DNA of 64,000 nt from Mycobacteroides immunogenum (GTDB lineage Bacteria > Actinomycetota > Actinomycetes > Mycobacteriales > Mycobacteriaceae), in assembly GCF_001605725.1 (NCBI RefSeq), contig NZ_CP011530.1, positions 5,394,001-5,458,000 of the forward strand. Reading direction: 5' to 3'. Below the pieces are notes generated by a model, which had not been told where the DNA came from, did no database searches, and saw only the letters and a program-made list of their open reading frames with translations. The position numbers and the translations under genes were made by a program. Within the stretch, counting starts at the first letter, position 1. Every line of letters starts with the position of its first letter. Positions 17,942 to 29,668 of this stretch are shown here, piece after piece.

Positions 17942-19018
17942 TCATCTCCTGGCGATGTAGAAATAGTTGGCGGTGTCTTCGGCTATATCGCGGACCGTGA
18001 CGTCCGAGAATCCCGCCTCGGCCAACATCGACTCGGCCCGCTGCCGTCCCCACATGGTGCCCAGCCCGGCGCCTTCCAGACCCAGTGAAACCGGCATGCA
18101 ATGTGTCAGCGAGACGGTGTATCGGTACGTGCTCATGGCGACGCCGATGTTGTCTTCCAATCGACTGGACGCCTTGATATCGGCCATCAGCAGGACTCCA
18201 CCCGGACGCAGTGCCCGATGAATATTGGCGAGCACCGCCGCCGGATGCGCCTGGTCATGAATCGTGTCGAAGGCTGTGATGAGGTCATAGGCGGCCGACG
18301 CGGTCACGGTGGCCACGTCCGCACTGAGGAATGCCGCGTTGCGCAGCCCCTGCCGGGTGGCATCGGCGGCCCCCGTGGCAATCGCCTCGTCCGAGAAATC
18401 GATACCCGTGAACCGGCTGGCGGGAAATGCCCGCGCCATGAGATTGAGCGCATATCCACTGCCGCAGCCGAAATCGGCAACATCCAGACCTTGCTCCAGG
18501 CGTTCCGGCAGCCCGTCGACCAGTGGAAGCACCGTCCCGATCAGCGCCTTGTCGAAGACCTCGCGGCTGCGCTCCGCCATCACCGCGTGAAAACGTGGGT
18601 AATCGCTGTAACTCAGCCCGCCTCCCTGGCGGAAGCAGTCGACGATCTTCTGTTCGACCTCGCCGAGCAGCGGCATGTACTGGGCCAGGCGTGCCAGATT
18701 GTTCAGACCGGCACCACGCGTCAACGTCACGGCACGATGGCCCGGCAGCGTGTACGTCGCGCTCATCGGCTCGTAGTCCACAACGTGCGCAACGGTCATC
18801 CCGGCGAGCCACTCGCGAACATAACGCTCCTCCAGCCCGGCGGCATCCGCGAGCTGATCGCTCGTCGAACCCGGCGACGCCGCCAAGGTGTCCAGCAAGC
18901 CGGTCTGATGCCCGATGCTCATCAGCAAGACCAGGCCGGCGCTGTCGATGGCCTCGGTGAGTCGCGCGGAAAACTGCTCGGCGGTCTCTGGCATGGCGTT
19001 TTCACTGAGCGCGGTCAC
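17942..19018 (-). CDS. SAM-dependent methyltransferase with N-terminal winged helix
   Basis: A 358-residue methyltransferase resembling the mycobacterial Rv2258c type. Residues 30-110 form a winged-helix dimerisation region ([20 protein letters not shown]). SAM motif I is [19 protein letters not shown] near residue 180, then [22 protein letters not shown] and [11 protein letters not shown]. The substrate is unknown; small hydrophobic molecules are typical of the class. The start is GTG. It lies 42 bp after the SQR-like gene, consistent with co-transcription. Confidence 0.82.
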   Translation of the reverse strand: MTALSENAMPETAEQFSARLTEAIDSAGLVLLMSIGHQTGLLDTLAASPGSTSDQLADAAGLEERYVREWLAGMTVAHVVDYEPMSATYTLPGHRAVTLTRGAGLNNLARLAQYMPLLGEVEQKIVDCFRQGGGLSYSDYPRFHAVMAERSREVFDKALIGTVLPLVDGLPERLEQGLDVADFGCGSGYALNLMARAFPASRFTGIDFSDEAIATGAADATRQGLRNAAFLSADVATVTASAAYDLITAFDTIHDQAHPAAVLANIHRALRPGGVLLMADIKASSRLEDNIGVAMSTYRYTVSLTHCMPVSLGLEGAGLGTMWGRQRAESMLAEAGFSDVTVRDIAEDTANYFYIARR

Positions 19019-19060
19019 GCTTACCCACCCTACGCGAACGCATATCGCGACAGCGAGATG

Positions 19061-20230
19061 TCAAGCACCGGAACGTGACTCCCACATGGCACGCCATTGG
19101 GACTCTTCATCCTGCTTGTCGTGATGCTGACTTGAGGAAGGTTCGGTAAGGGTGATAGCCGGGTGCGGCAACGAGAAGAAGTCGCCCTTACCCTGCGCCG
19201 CGCGATGCTGACCGGTATCGAGGTAGCAGTACCCCAGTCCCGACAGGGCACCGCCGCGATCGGACCGCCCCAGATAGCGAAGCACGTTCTGGGCAGCGGC
19301 TTTCGCGCCGTTCTTGGCGAAAATCGCTGCCTTCGGCAGTGGTTTACCGGAGGGTGACGTCACGGCCGCGGTGTCCCCGATCGCCCAGATCCCGTCGTAC
19401 CGGGTTTGCATGGTTTCCGCATCCACATCGATCCACCCCGATCCCTCGATAGTGACCGACGGCTCGTGCGGGGGCACAAACACCAGCAGATCAAAGCTCA
19501 CCGTGGTCCCATCGGCGAATACGACCACCTTGCCGTCGGGGTCGATGCGCTCCGTCCTATGTTCGCCGTGAAACGCAATACCGTTGTCCCTGAGTAACTG
19601 CACCAGCTGTGGTCCCGCATAGGGGCCCGCCGAGGGCATGGGGTGTAGCTCCGGGGTGTACACGCTGAGATCGACGTTGGACCGTACATCCTTTTCGCTC
19701 AGCAGATCCGAGGCCAACAGGGCGCCCTCGTACGGAGCCACCGGACATCGGAATGGCTGCGACGTCACCAGGAAGACAAGCTTGCCTGCCGAGAAGTTCG
19801 CCAGTGCGCGACGCGCATCACCGGCTCCGGCAACGCTGTAATAGTGCACCGCGTCGCCCCGAGCGGCGGATTCGGCCAGACCGGGAACCTTGTCCAGGGC
19901 ATTGCGGGCGCCGGTGGAAATGATGAGGGCATCGAAGGACAGGGTCGATGTGTCGGACAGGGTCACCGTGCGGGCAATGGGATCGATTCCGGTAACAGAG
20001 CCCGTGATGGTGTTTATCCCCGACAATGCCTGGGCACTGGGCCGAATCGGCACACTATCGGCTTCCCGCCAACCTCTCATCACCCAGGGCAAGGTAAAGC
20101 CGAGAAAGTGCGCGAAGTCCTCGTCGACCACCGTGATGTCCAGGTCATCCAGCGGTACTCCGGACTCGCGGATCTCATTGATCACACTCAGGCCGCCGAT
20201 TCCGGCACCCAGGATGACGATCTTCTTCAT
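19061..20230 (-). CDS. sulfide:quinone oxidoreductase/flavocytochrome-c-type FAD oxidoreductase
   Basis: A 389-residue pyridine nucleotide-disulfide-type flavoprotein starting at ATG 20230 (KKIVILGAGIGGLSVINEI); the longer frame to 20305 lacks homology. The second FAD motif is YDGIWAIGDTAAV near 278-290. It has just two Cys. Cys162 in FRCPVAPYE and Cys335 in GLGYCYLDTG are at the positions of the redox-active pair in SQR and sulfide dehydrogenase flavoproteins. Expected chemistry: sulfide oxidation to persulfide or polysulfide with electrons to quinone. There is a 183-bp gap to the upstream DsbA-like gene. Confidence 0.8.
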   Translation of the reverse strand: MKKIVILGAGIGGLSVINEIRESGVPLDDLDITVVDEDFAHFLGFTLPWVMRGWREADSVPIRPSAQALSGINTITGSVTGIDPIARTVTLSDTSTLSFDALIISTGARNALDKVPGLAESAARGDAVHYYSVAGAGDARRALANFSAGKLVFLVTSQPFRCPVAPYEGALLASDLLSEKDVRSNVDLSVYTPELHPMPSAGPYAGPQLVQLLRDNGIAFHGEHRTERIDPDGKVVVFADGTTVSFDLLVFVPPHEPSVTIEGSGWIDVDAETMQTRYDGIWAIGDTAAVTSPSGKPLPKAAIFAKNGAKAAAQNVLRYLGRSDRGGALSGLGYCYLDTGQHRAAQGKGDFFSLPHPAITLTEPSSSQHHDKQDEESQWRAMWESRSGA

Positions 20231-20412
20231 CTTTCGCGCTCCTTCTTCCTGAATAGGCCCCCGCGTGCGGGAGCAGATGGCGATGAGCGGTGCCCCCCAC
20301 ACCATTGACTCTCGGGGACTTGCTTTTTGACGGATTCAATGTGGTGACCACAGCCCGACCACGTGGTCTTCGCACACACTCTGCACTTCACGGGGTGACA
20401 CATCGCGCGCTC

Positions 20413-21033
20413 CTAGTGGGCGGGCCGCGGCCGCTGCAGCTGCGCGAACTCCGGGACCCGGGCGAGCCCGGTGACCGCATCAAAGAGCACCTGGCCACCG
20501 TCTTCATCGGGTACTTCCGTGAGGACCGGCCCAAAGAATGTGCGCCCCTGCACCTGCACGAGCGGACTGCCGCCGACATCACCCAGCGCGCGCTGCCCCT
20601 CCTCGTGGGATTGTCGGATGACCTCATCCAACGAGGTGTCCGACAGCGACTCCCTCGTTGTCCGCAACGGCGCCACCGCACCCAGCACCCGATCCGCGAG
20701 TTCGGCATCGACAGGTAGTGACTCGTCGAAATAGAGCCGACCAAAAGCGAAGTAGGCCGCGTGCACACCTCGCTGGCCCAGGTCGCGCTGAACGCCTGCC
20801 ATGAGCCGCCCCACCTGTCGTGAGTCGCGCATCCGGGCCTGTAGAGCGGGCGACAACTCCTTGCCCTCGTTCAATACCGCCAGGTTCATCAGCCGCCAGT
20901 CGACCCGTACGCCAGACCTGGTCGCGATCGCGTCAAGCCATCGCGCGGTATTCCAGGAGAACGGGCACACCGGGTCTAGCCAGATCCTCACATCGAAGGA
21001 TTCCCTTGGCGCCGCATCGCTATCGGTTGACAT
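20413..21033 (-). CDS. DsbA-family protein, mycothiol-dependent nitroreductase (Rv2466c) type
   Basis: A 206-residue thioredoxin-fold protein with a helical insert (about 60-150), matching the Rv2466c group. That enzyme uses mycothiol and has a CPWC centre. Here the motif is DPVCPFSWNTARW: Cys23 is present and the second Cys is Ser26. The cis-Pro region GSPLVQVQGRTFFGP is retained. No signal peptide, so cytoplasmic. It is the first gene of the leftward set controlled by the palindromic region at 21123-21202, which points to a thiol-stress role. Confidence 0.75.
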   Translation of the reverse strand: MSTDSDAAPRESFDVRIWLDPVCPFSWNTARWLDAIATRSGVRVDWRLMNLAVLNEGKELSPALQARMRDSRQVGRLMAGVQRDLGQRGVHAAYFAFGRLYFDESLPVDAELADRVLGAVAPLRTTRESLSDTSLDEVIRQSHEEGQRALGDVGGSPLVQVQGRTFFGPVLTEVPDEDGGQVLFDAVTGLARVPEFAQLQRPRPAH

Positions 21034-21122
21034 CCAGCATCTCCCATCACTTGTGAAACAAGGCCGGCGCCACCAAAACAGATCTCATCCACGTCGGCGC
21101 GCGGGTTCGTCCCGACTCATTC

Positions 21123-21143
21123 ATACCATACCCCCTAAGGTAT
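21123..21143 (-). promoter_or_regulatory. CsoR-family-like operator, DsbA/SQR-side copy
   Basis: The 16-bp core ATACCCCCTAAGGTAT (21128-21143) is preceded by ATACC. It has ATACC/GGTAT half-sites and a C-rich centre, the pattern bound by CsoR-type repressors. It lies 90 bp upstream of the DsbA-like start and is an inverted near-copy (20 of 21 bp) of the site at 21182-21202. Confidence 0.7.
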
Positions 21144-21181
21144 TTGCACAAGCCGAGGCGAGTCAGGGCGAGCGGGGGGAT

Positions 21182-21202
21182 ATACCGTAGGGGGTATGGT
21201 AT
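21182..21202 (+). promoter_or_regulatory. CsoR-family-like operator, mmpS-side copy
   Basis: The core ATACCGTAGGGGGTAT (21182-21197) is followed by GGTAT. Its reverse complement differs at one base from the site at 21123-21143. It lies 49 bp before the preferred mmpS start, probably over the promoter. Inferred to bind the CsoR-like repressor encoded at 24565. Confidence 0.72.
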
Positions 21203-21251
21203 TTATGATGCTGAAGATCCCGTGATCTACAGCAGAAAGGTGGGCGAGACC

Positions 21252-21691
21252 GTGCGCACAGCCATGGTTTCCGGACTGAAGCGGGCGTGGGTGCCCTTGG
21301 TTGTTGCGTGCGCGGTCGGGCTTGGCGCCATCGCGGTCAACAATCTGCGCGGCGCATTCGGGTCCGAACCGATCTTCTCGGCGACAGGCGCGAACGCGGA
21401 ACCACTCGCGTCATCCACAGTCAAACAGGTGCGCTACGAGATCTACGGTCCCAGCGACACTACCGGCTCGGTGAACTACCTGGATAAAGACGCGCACCCA
21501 CAGAGGGTCGACTTCACCAGCCTGCCGTGGACCTACACGATCGAGACCACCGTACCCGCCGTGATTGCCAGTGTTGTGGCACAAGGAGATAACGCTACGT
21601 TGAGATGCCGGATAACCGTCAATGGCCGGGTACGGGACGAGCGGTCCACGGACGGGCGCCACGCCCAGACCTCCTGTCTGGTGAAGGCCGC

Positions 21692-21695
<4 letters not shown>
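21252..21695 (+). CDS. mmpS: MmpS family membrane-anchored accessory protein
   Basis: A 147-residue MmpS protein: short cytoplasmic N-terminus, one membrane segment (WVPLVVACAVGLGAIAV, about 13-29), then a periplasmic beta-sandwich domain with KQVRYEIYGPSDTTGSVNYL and a Cys pair (RCRITVNG, SCLVKAA). MmpS proteins assist MmpL transporters of lipids, siderophores or drugs. I chose GTG 21252 because AGAAAGG lies upstream and the length matches; GTG 21222, GTG 21240 and ATG 21264 are alternatives. The stop overlaps the mmpL start (ATGA). Confidence 0.85.
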
Positions 21696-24834
<3,139 letters not shown>

Positions 24835-24868
24835 CACGGGCCGCGGCGGGCACGCTCGATCAGACGGC

Positions 24869-25300
24869 TCAGAGGTCACCCGAGAAGTCGGCGGTGAACC
24901 AACGGTCCGGCCTGATGGTGAACAGCACCGTATCGGCGTTGTCGTAACCGCGCGCGAACTCACGCCCGGCCTCCTCGCCGAGATAGCGGATGGCGATCTC
25001 CTCCCGCGCCGACGCAGACGCCGGCCGCTCCGCGCCGACGACCGCGCCCTCGACAACGACGTACTGGTACGGCGGCTCTTCGTGCTGCACGGTGAGGGTT
25101 ATGGCGGCCGCCTGCTCAATCAGGCGTGCCTTGCGATTACCCGCGCTGGTGTTGATCCGGATGTCCCCACCCGGCGTGTAGTCGTACCAGATCGGCACGC
25201 TGGCGGGCGGGCGTCCGCTGTCGGCCGCGACCGACAGCACCGCGACATGCTTTGCGGCAAGAAACTCCTGGCGTTCTGCTTCGGTGAAAGGGCGTGGCAT
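24869..25300 (-). CDS. PPOX-class pyridoxamine-phosphate-oxidase-like flavin/F420 protein
   Basis: A 143-residue split-barrel protein, full length for the family. It starts RPFTEAERQEFLAAKHVAVL and contains SVPIWYDYTPGGDIRINTSA, a common layout in mycobacterial F420/FMN-dependent PPOX proteins. It probably binds FMN or F420 and reduces a small molecule. It converges on the CsoR-like gene, 34 bp away. The TetR gene upstream on the same strand ends 44 bp before its start. No substrate can be assigned. Confidence 0.75.
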   Translation of the reverse strand: MPRPFTEAERQEFLAAKHVAVLSVAADSGRPPASVPIWYDYTPGGDIRINTSAGNRKARLIEQAAAITLTVQHEEPPYQYVVVEGAVVGAERPASASAREEIAIRYLGEEAGREFARGYDNADTVLFTIRPDRWFTADFSGDL

Positions 25301-25344
25301 GTGGCCTCAAACCATCTAATCCGCCGAACTTATTCCCGCCTGCC

Positions 25345-25947
25345 TCACGCCCTGATCCCGCCGAGCAGGTTATCCAGCAGCGCGTCCACGAAGCCCTCGG
25401 TCAGCGGCTGGTCGGGGATGAGCAGGCGGTGATAGCAGGCGCCCCATAGCTGATCGACCACAACTTCCGGATCCACATCCGTTCTGAGCTGACCACGATC
25501 CTGGGCCCGGCGTATCGCCGCAACGGCAAGGGCTCGACGGGGCCCCGAATATCGTTGCAGAAAAGCGGCTTTGAGCTCGGGGTCGACCTGGGCTTGCCCG
25601 ATCAACTCCCCGATGATTCCGCCGCCGGCAGTGTCTCGAAGGACGCCCAGGAAGGCCCGCAGCTGAGCGCGCAAGTCACGTTCGATGTCTCCACCGTCGG
25701 GGAAACCCAATCGCGGTTCAACCTTTCGAAAGTATCCGTCGAGCGCGAGGGCCCCTTTTGAGGGCCACCACTTATAGATCGTCATTTTGCTTGCCCCGGA
25801 AAGGGCCGCGACCTTGTCGATGGTGAATCCGGTCATCCCTTCGTCGAACAACAGATCACCGGCCGCCTTCAAGACCTCCTCGCGCACTTCCTCCGCGGGC
25901 CGACGACCTCGTCGAGGCAATTTCGCCTCGCCCGGCACTGCGACCAC
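25345..25947 (-). CDS. TetR/AcrR family regulator
   Basis: A 200-residue TetR protein. The N-terminal RRGRRPAEEVREEVLKAAGD leads into an HTH with VAALSGASKMTIYKWWPSKG. The C-terminal part belongs to the common TetR_C_33-like class (LRDTAGGGIIGELIGQAQVD). It is divergent from an SDR gene across two related palindromes at 25980-26018, so the SDR gene and itself are the probable targets. Confidence 0.83.
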   Translation of the reverse strand: MVAVPGEAKLPRRGRRPAEEVREEVLKAAGDLLFDEGMTGFTIDKVAALSGASKMTIYKWWPSKGALALDGYFRKVEPRLGFPDGGDIERDLRAQLRAFLGVLRDTAGGGIIGELIGQAQVDPELKAAFLQRYSGPRRALAVAAIRRAQDRGQLRTDVDPEVVVDQLWGACYHRLLIPDQPLTEGFVDALLDNLLGGIRA

Positions 25948-25979
25948 CCCTTGCCTCCCCTAAATCCTTGCCAACTATG

Positions 25980-26018
25980 TGTACGTACCGTACGTTATTT
26001 ATGTGTACGAATCGTACA
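25980..26018. promoter_or_regulatory. tandem TGTACG-type palindromes, probable TetR operators
   Basis: Site 1, TGTACGTACCGTACG (25980-25994). Site 2, TGTACGAATCGTACA (26004-26018), with perfect 7-bp arms. Their centres are exactly 24 bp apart. Both lie between divergent TetR and SDR genes, and site 2 ends 24 bp before the SDR start. Confidence 0.7.
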
Positions 26019-26041
26019 TATAAATAATGAGAGGACGTCCG

Positions 26042-26809
26042 ATGCAGATCTCGGGCAACACCGTGTTCATCCCAGGGGCCACCAGCGGGATCGGTTTGGA
26101 ACTCGCGCTGGCCCTGCAGGCCAAGGGCAATACGGTGATAGTCGGCGGTCGCCGTGCTGAGCTGCTGGAACAGATCGGCGCGGAGCACCCCGGCATCGCC
26201 ACCGTGCGCATCGACGTCGCCGACCCGGCGAGTATTCGCACCGCCGCCCATCAGATACTCGCCGCGCATCCCACCCTGAATGTCCTGATCGCGATGGCCG
26301 GGATCATGCGCGTGGAGGATTGGCACCATCCCGAGTCGTTCCTGCGATCCGCCGAAGAAATCATCATCACGAATGTTCTCGGCCCGATTCGCCTGATCGC
26401 CGGCTTTATCGAGCACCTCCAGAAGCAGCCTCAATCCACCATTGTCACGGTGTCCTCGGGGTTGGCTTTCGCTCCGCTGAAGGTCACGCCCAGCTACAAC
26501 GCCTCCAAGGCGGCCATCCACATGCTCAGCGAGTCCATCCGGTTGCAGCTCGCCGACACCCGAATCGAGATCAAGGAGTTGCAACCTCCTGCCGTTCGCA
26601 CCGATCTCATGCCCGGTCAGCAGGAAAGTGACTTCGCCATGCCTCTGAGGGACTTCATCGACGAAGTGGTCACCCTGCTGGAGACCGAGCCTGATGCCAC
26701 CGAGATCCAGGTGGAGCGAGTGAAGTTTCTGCGGTACGGCGAGGCCCGTGGTGACTACGACCAGGTCGTCGCGACGCTCAACGCATCCGATCCCCACGCC
26801 CGCGAATAG
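26042..26809 (+). CDS. SDR family oxidoreductase (DltE-like)
   Basis: A 255-residue classical SDR. NAD(P) motif IPGATSGIGLELALALQAKG, then AMAG, catalytic VSSGLAF and YNASKAAIH (YxxxK). I chose ATG 26042 because GAGAGGA lies 6 bp upstream; ATG 26027 is an in-frame alternative. The substrate is unknown. It is controlled most plausibly by the divergent TetR gene through the TGTACG palindromes. Confidence 0.85.
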   Translation: MQISGNTVFIPGATSGIGLELALALQAKGNTVIVGGRRAELLEQIGAEHPGIATVRIDVADPASIRTAAHQILAAHPTLNVLIAMAGIMRVEDWHHPESFLRSAEEIIITNVLGPIRLIAGFIEHLQKQPQSTIVTVSSGLAFAPLKVTPSYNASKAAIHMLSESIRLQLADTRIEIKELQPPAVRTDLMPGQQESDFAMPLRDFIDEVVTLLETEPDATEIQVERVKFLRYGEARGDYDQVVATLNASDPHARE

Positions 26810-26862
26810 CCCCTGTCGCGGACCTCACCTGGCCACGCGGTCACACTCTTGCCAAGATTGAG

Positions 26863-27801
26863 GTGATGACTGGCGAGGCGAGTACGGGCGCACCCGGCAC
26901 ACAGATCGCGCTGGCGCTGGGCGCCGGCGGGGCACGCGGCTATGCACATATCGGCGTGATTCAGGAGCTGCACGAGCGCGGCTTTGAGATCTCCGGCATT
27001 TCCGGATCATCCATGGGCGCGTTGGTAGGGGGCCTGGAGGCCGCCGGGGCTCTCGACGAATTTGCCTCGTGGGCAACATCTCTGACTCAACGCGCGGTGC
27101 TCAGACTCTTGGACCCTACCTGGACCAGCCCCGGATTCTTCCGCGCGGAGAAGATTCTTGACGTAGTGCGCGAGCTACTCGGCGATGTCGCGATAGAAGA
27201 CCTTCCGATCCCATTCACGGCCGTTGCGACAGATTTGATCGCCGGCAAGTCGGTGTGGCTGCAGAGTGGCTCATTGGCCTCCGCCATTCGAGCATCCATC
27301 GCGATTCCCGGAATGATCTCACCGCATGTTCTCAACGGACGGGTGCTGGCAGATGGCGGAGTTCTGGATCTACCGGCCGTCGCACCCCTGGCCGGGGTGC
27401 ACGCGGAACTACGGGTGGCGGTGACCCTCAGCGGAGGCGATGAACGGCGCGCTCCCGCGCCGCCATCGGAGCCAGAGCCACGCGAGCCTCGTGTGACAAC
27501 GGAGTGGCTCAACAGGCTGATGCGGAGCACCTCGGCGCTGTTCTCAACCGATGAAACAGAGACAACCGGGCAACCAGACCCGGCCGCGAAGCTGACGAGC
27601 TTCGAGGTGATGAACCGCACCATCGAGGTCATGCAGTCGCAACTTGCCCGCATGCAGCTCGCCGCGCACCCGCCGGATGTCCTCATCGAAGTCCCGCGCA
27701 GTGTCAGCCGCAGCCTCGACTTTCACCGCGCCACCGAAGTGATTGAGGTCGGCCGTCGTTGCGCGGCTGAGGCTCTCGATTCCTATGCGAACACCAACTA
27801 G
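26863..27801 (+). CDS. patatin-like phospholipase (RssA/NTE type)
   Basis: A 312-residue patatin-fold hydrolase. The oxyanion-hole glycine motif GAGGARGYAHIGV is at residues 20-32, the nucleophile serine is in GISGSSMGALVGG, and the catalytic Asp is in ADGGVLDLPAV. No signal peptide. Expected activity is serine lipase or phospholipase; the substrate is unknown. The start is GTG 26863 followed by ATG 26866. A long palindrome just after its stop belongs to the next gene. Confidence 0.85.
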   Translation: MMTGEASTGAPGTQIALALGAGGARGYAHIGVIQELHERGFEISGISGSSMGALVGGLEAAGALDEFASWATSLTQRAVLRLLDPTWTSPGFFRAEKILDVVRELLGDVAIEDLPIPFTAVATDLIAGKSVWLQSGSLASAIRASIAIPGMISPHVLNGRVLADGGVLDLPAVAPLAGVHAELRVAVTLSGGDERRAPAPPSEPEPREPRVTTEWLNRLMRSTSALFSTDETETTGQPDPAAKLTSFEVMNRTIEVMQSQLARMQLAAHPPDVLIEVPRSVSRSLDFHRATEVIEVGRRCAAEALDSYANTN

Positions 27802-27814
27802 GCATTCACCACCT

Positions 27815-27859
27815 GGTCATCAGTCAAATGACTGATGACCCCTTCAGTCATTTGACGCA
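27815..27859. promoter_or_regulatory. double TCAGTCA-N2-TGACTGA palindromes upstream of the pyruvate oxidase gene
   Basis: Site 1 is a perfect 26-bp palindrome with 12-bp arms (GGTCATCAGTCA at 27815-27826, mirrored at 27829-27840). Site 2, TCAGTCA-TT-TGACGCA (27844-27859), matches its core with two changes. Centres are 24 bp apart. The same core recurs at 32508-32523. Confidence 0.75.
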
Positions 27860-27906
27860 GGCTACGACCGACCGTCCCACCGCCACTAACACCTGGAGCA
27901 CACACC

Positions 27907-29646
27907 ATGGCCCGCACAGTTTCGCAACTCATCGTCGATACCGTGAAAGCCGCTGGTGTCCAACGTATTTATGGTCTGCCGGGTGACTCGCTGAATGGCT
28001 TCACCGAAGCGCTGCGACGCGATGGCACGGTGGAGTGGGTCCACGTGCGGCACGAGGAAGCCGCCGCCTTCGCCGCGGGCGCCGAGGCAGCGCTGACCGG
28101 CAACCTCGCGGTGTGCGCCGCGAGCTGCGGCCCAGGCAATCTGCACCTCATCAACGGGCTCTTCGACGCGCATCGCAGCCGGGTTCCCGTCCTCGCTATC
28201 GCGTCCCACATACCCAGCGCCGAGATAGGCAGCGGCTACTTCCAGGAGACCCACCCACAGAATCTGTTCGCCGAATGCAGCGTATACAGCGAGCTGGTAA
28301 GCAGTGTCGAACAGCTACCGTACGTCCTGAACACCGCCATCCGCGCGGCCCTGGACCAGCAGGGAGTGGCCGTCCTGACCATCCCCGGTGACATCCTCAG
28401 CGCCAAGGTGGATGCGTCGCCCCCGTCGACCAAAATCGTCGCGGGCGCGGGGACCCGGCTGCCTGACCCCGACGCCCTGCAGCGCGCCGTCGGTGTGTTG
28501 AACGGATCGAGCGCGGTAACCATCCTTGCCGGGGCCGGCTGTGAAGGCGCCCATGCCGAGCTGCTGGCGGTTGCGCACACCCTGCAGGCCCCGATTGTGC
28601 ATACGTTGCGTGGCAAAGAATTCGTCGAATACGACAATCCGTTCGACGTCGGTATGACAGGACTGCTTGGATTCCGTTCCGGCTACGACGCACTCGAAGA
28701 CACCGAGGTGCTGTTGATGCTCGGCACGGATTTTCCCTACCGGCAGTTCTATCCGCCGAAGGCCACCGTCATCCAGGTCGACATCCGCGGTGAACACATC
28801 GGCCGACGCGTCAATGTGGATGTTCCGCTCGTCGGTTCGGTGAAAGACACTCTGCAAAAACTCAATTCGATGCTTCTGCCCCACTCCGACGACAAGCATC
28901 TTGAGCGGGCCAAGGAGAACTACACACGTACACGTGCCCAGCTCGATCGGCTGGCTGTCGGCGACGGAAACCAAACGCCCGTGCTGCCGGAGCTGGTCGC
29001 GCGCAGGATCGACGAGTTGGCGGATGACGACGCGGTATTCATCGCCGACGTCGGCACACCCGTCATTTGGGCGGCGCGGTATCTGTCCATGAACGGCCGG
29101 CGCCGACTGCTCGGATCGTTCAATCACGGCAGTATGGCGAACGCGGTACCGCAGGGAATCGGTGCGCAGGCCTCCCACCGGGGTCGTCAGGTCGTGACTC
29201 TCTCTGGTGACGGCGGACTGGCGATGATGCTGGGCGATCTGATCACCCTGACCCAGTCCCAGCTGCCCATCAAGATGGTGGTGTTCAACAACGGTGCGCT
29301 CAGCTTTGTGGAGCTGGAGATGAAGGCCGCCGGTATCGTGAATTACGGTACCGCCCTGGATAACCCGGTCTTTGCCGATCTCGCGCGGGCAGTCGGGATT
29401 CACGGCGTTCGGGTAGAGCGCCCCGATCAGCTCGACGCCGCCCTGCGGGAGGCTTTCAGCCACCAGGGCCCGGCCCTTGTCGAAGTGCTGACCGCGCGCC
29501 AGGAACTATCGATACCGCCGACCATCACCGCCGCTCAGGTGGCGGGGTTCTCATTGTGGGCGACGAAAACCCTGCTCTCCGGACGCGGCGACGAACTCAT
29601 CGACCTGGCAAAGACCAATCTCGGCGCGCGCCTGCGCCGCCGATAA
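27907..29646 (+). CDS. poxB: pyruvate oxidase/dehydrogenase (PoxB-like) ThDP enzyme
   Basis: A 579-residue thiamine-diphosphate enzyme with the three-domain acetohydroxyacid synthase/pyruvate oxidase layout. The activating Glu is in WVHVRHEEAAAFAAGAEAAL (about residue 50). The central FAD/nucleotide domain spans about 190-330. The C-terminal ThDP/Mg motif is LSGDGGLAMMLGDL ending in VVFNNG. PoxB-type enzymes decarboxylate pyruvate to acetate or acetyl-phosphate and pass electrons to quinone or O2. An E. coli-style C-terminal membrane peptide is not obvious; the tail is basic (GARLRRR). It is preceded by two palindromes. Confidence 0.85.
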   Translation: MARTVSQLIVDTVKAAGVQRIYGLPGDSLNGFTEALRRDGTVEWVHVRHEEAAAFAAGAEAALTGNLAVCAASCGPGNLHLINGLFDAHRSRVPVLAIASHIPSAEIGSGYFQETHPQNLFAECSVYSELVSSVEQLPYVLNTAIRAALDQQGVAVLTIPGDILSAKVDASPPSTKIVAGAGTRLPDPDALQRAVGVLNGSSAVTILAGAGCEGAHAELLAVAHTLQAPIVHTLRGKEFVEYDNPFDVGMTGLLGFRSGYDALEDTEVLLMLGTDFPYRQFYPPKATVIQVDIRGEHIGRRVNVDVPLVGSVKDTLQKLNSMLLPHSDDKHLERAKENYTRTRAQLDRLAVGDGNQTPVLPELVARRIDELADDDAVFIADVGTPVIWAARYLSMNGRRRLLGSFNHGSMANAVPQGIGAQASHRGRQVVTLSGDGGLAMMLGDLITLTQSQLPIKMVVFNNGALSFVELEMKAAGIVNYGTALDNPVFADLARAVGIHGVRVERPDQLDAALREAFSHQGPALVEVLTARQELSIPPTITAAQVAGFSLWATKTLLSGRGDELIDLAKTNLGARLRRR

Positions 29647-29663
29647 GCCGCTGGCCCAGCGGC
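29647..29663 (+). terminator. hairpin immediately after the pyruvate oxidase stop
   Basis: GCCGCTG-GCC-CAGCGGC directly follows TAA 29644-29646: a 7-bp perfect G+C-rich stem with a 3-nt loop. There is no U-tract, which is usual for mycobacterial hairpin terminators. Confidence 0.45.
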
Positions 29664-29668
29664 AGTGC

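Noticed and set aside
20231..20412. 183-bp gap between SQR-like and DsbA-like genes as an additional gene or promoter
   Set aside because: I found no convincing short gene and no ATACC-type operator there; it may hold a promoter, but nothing supports it.
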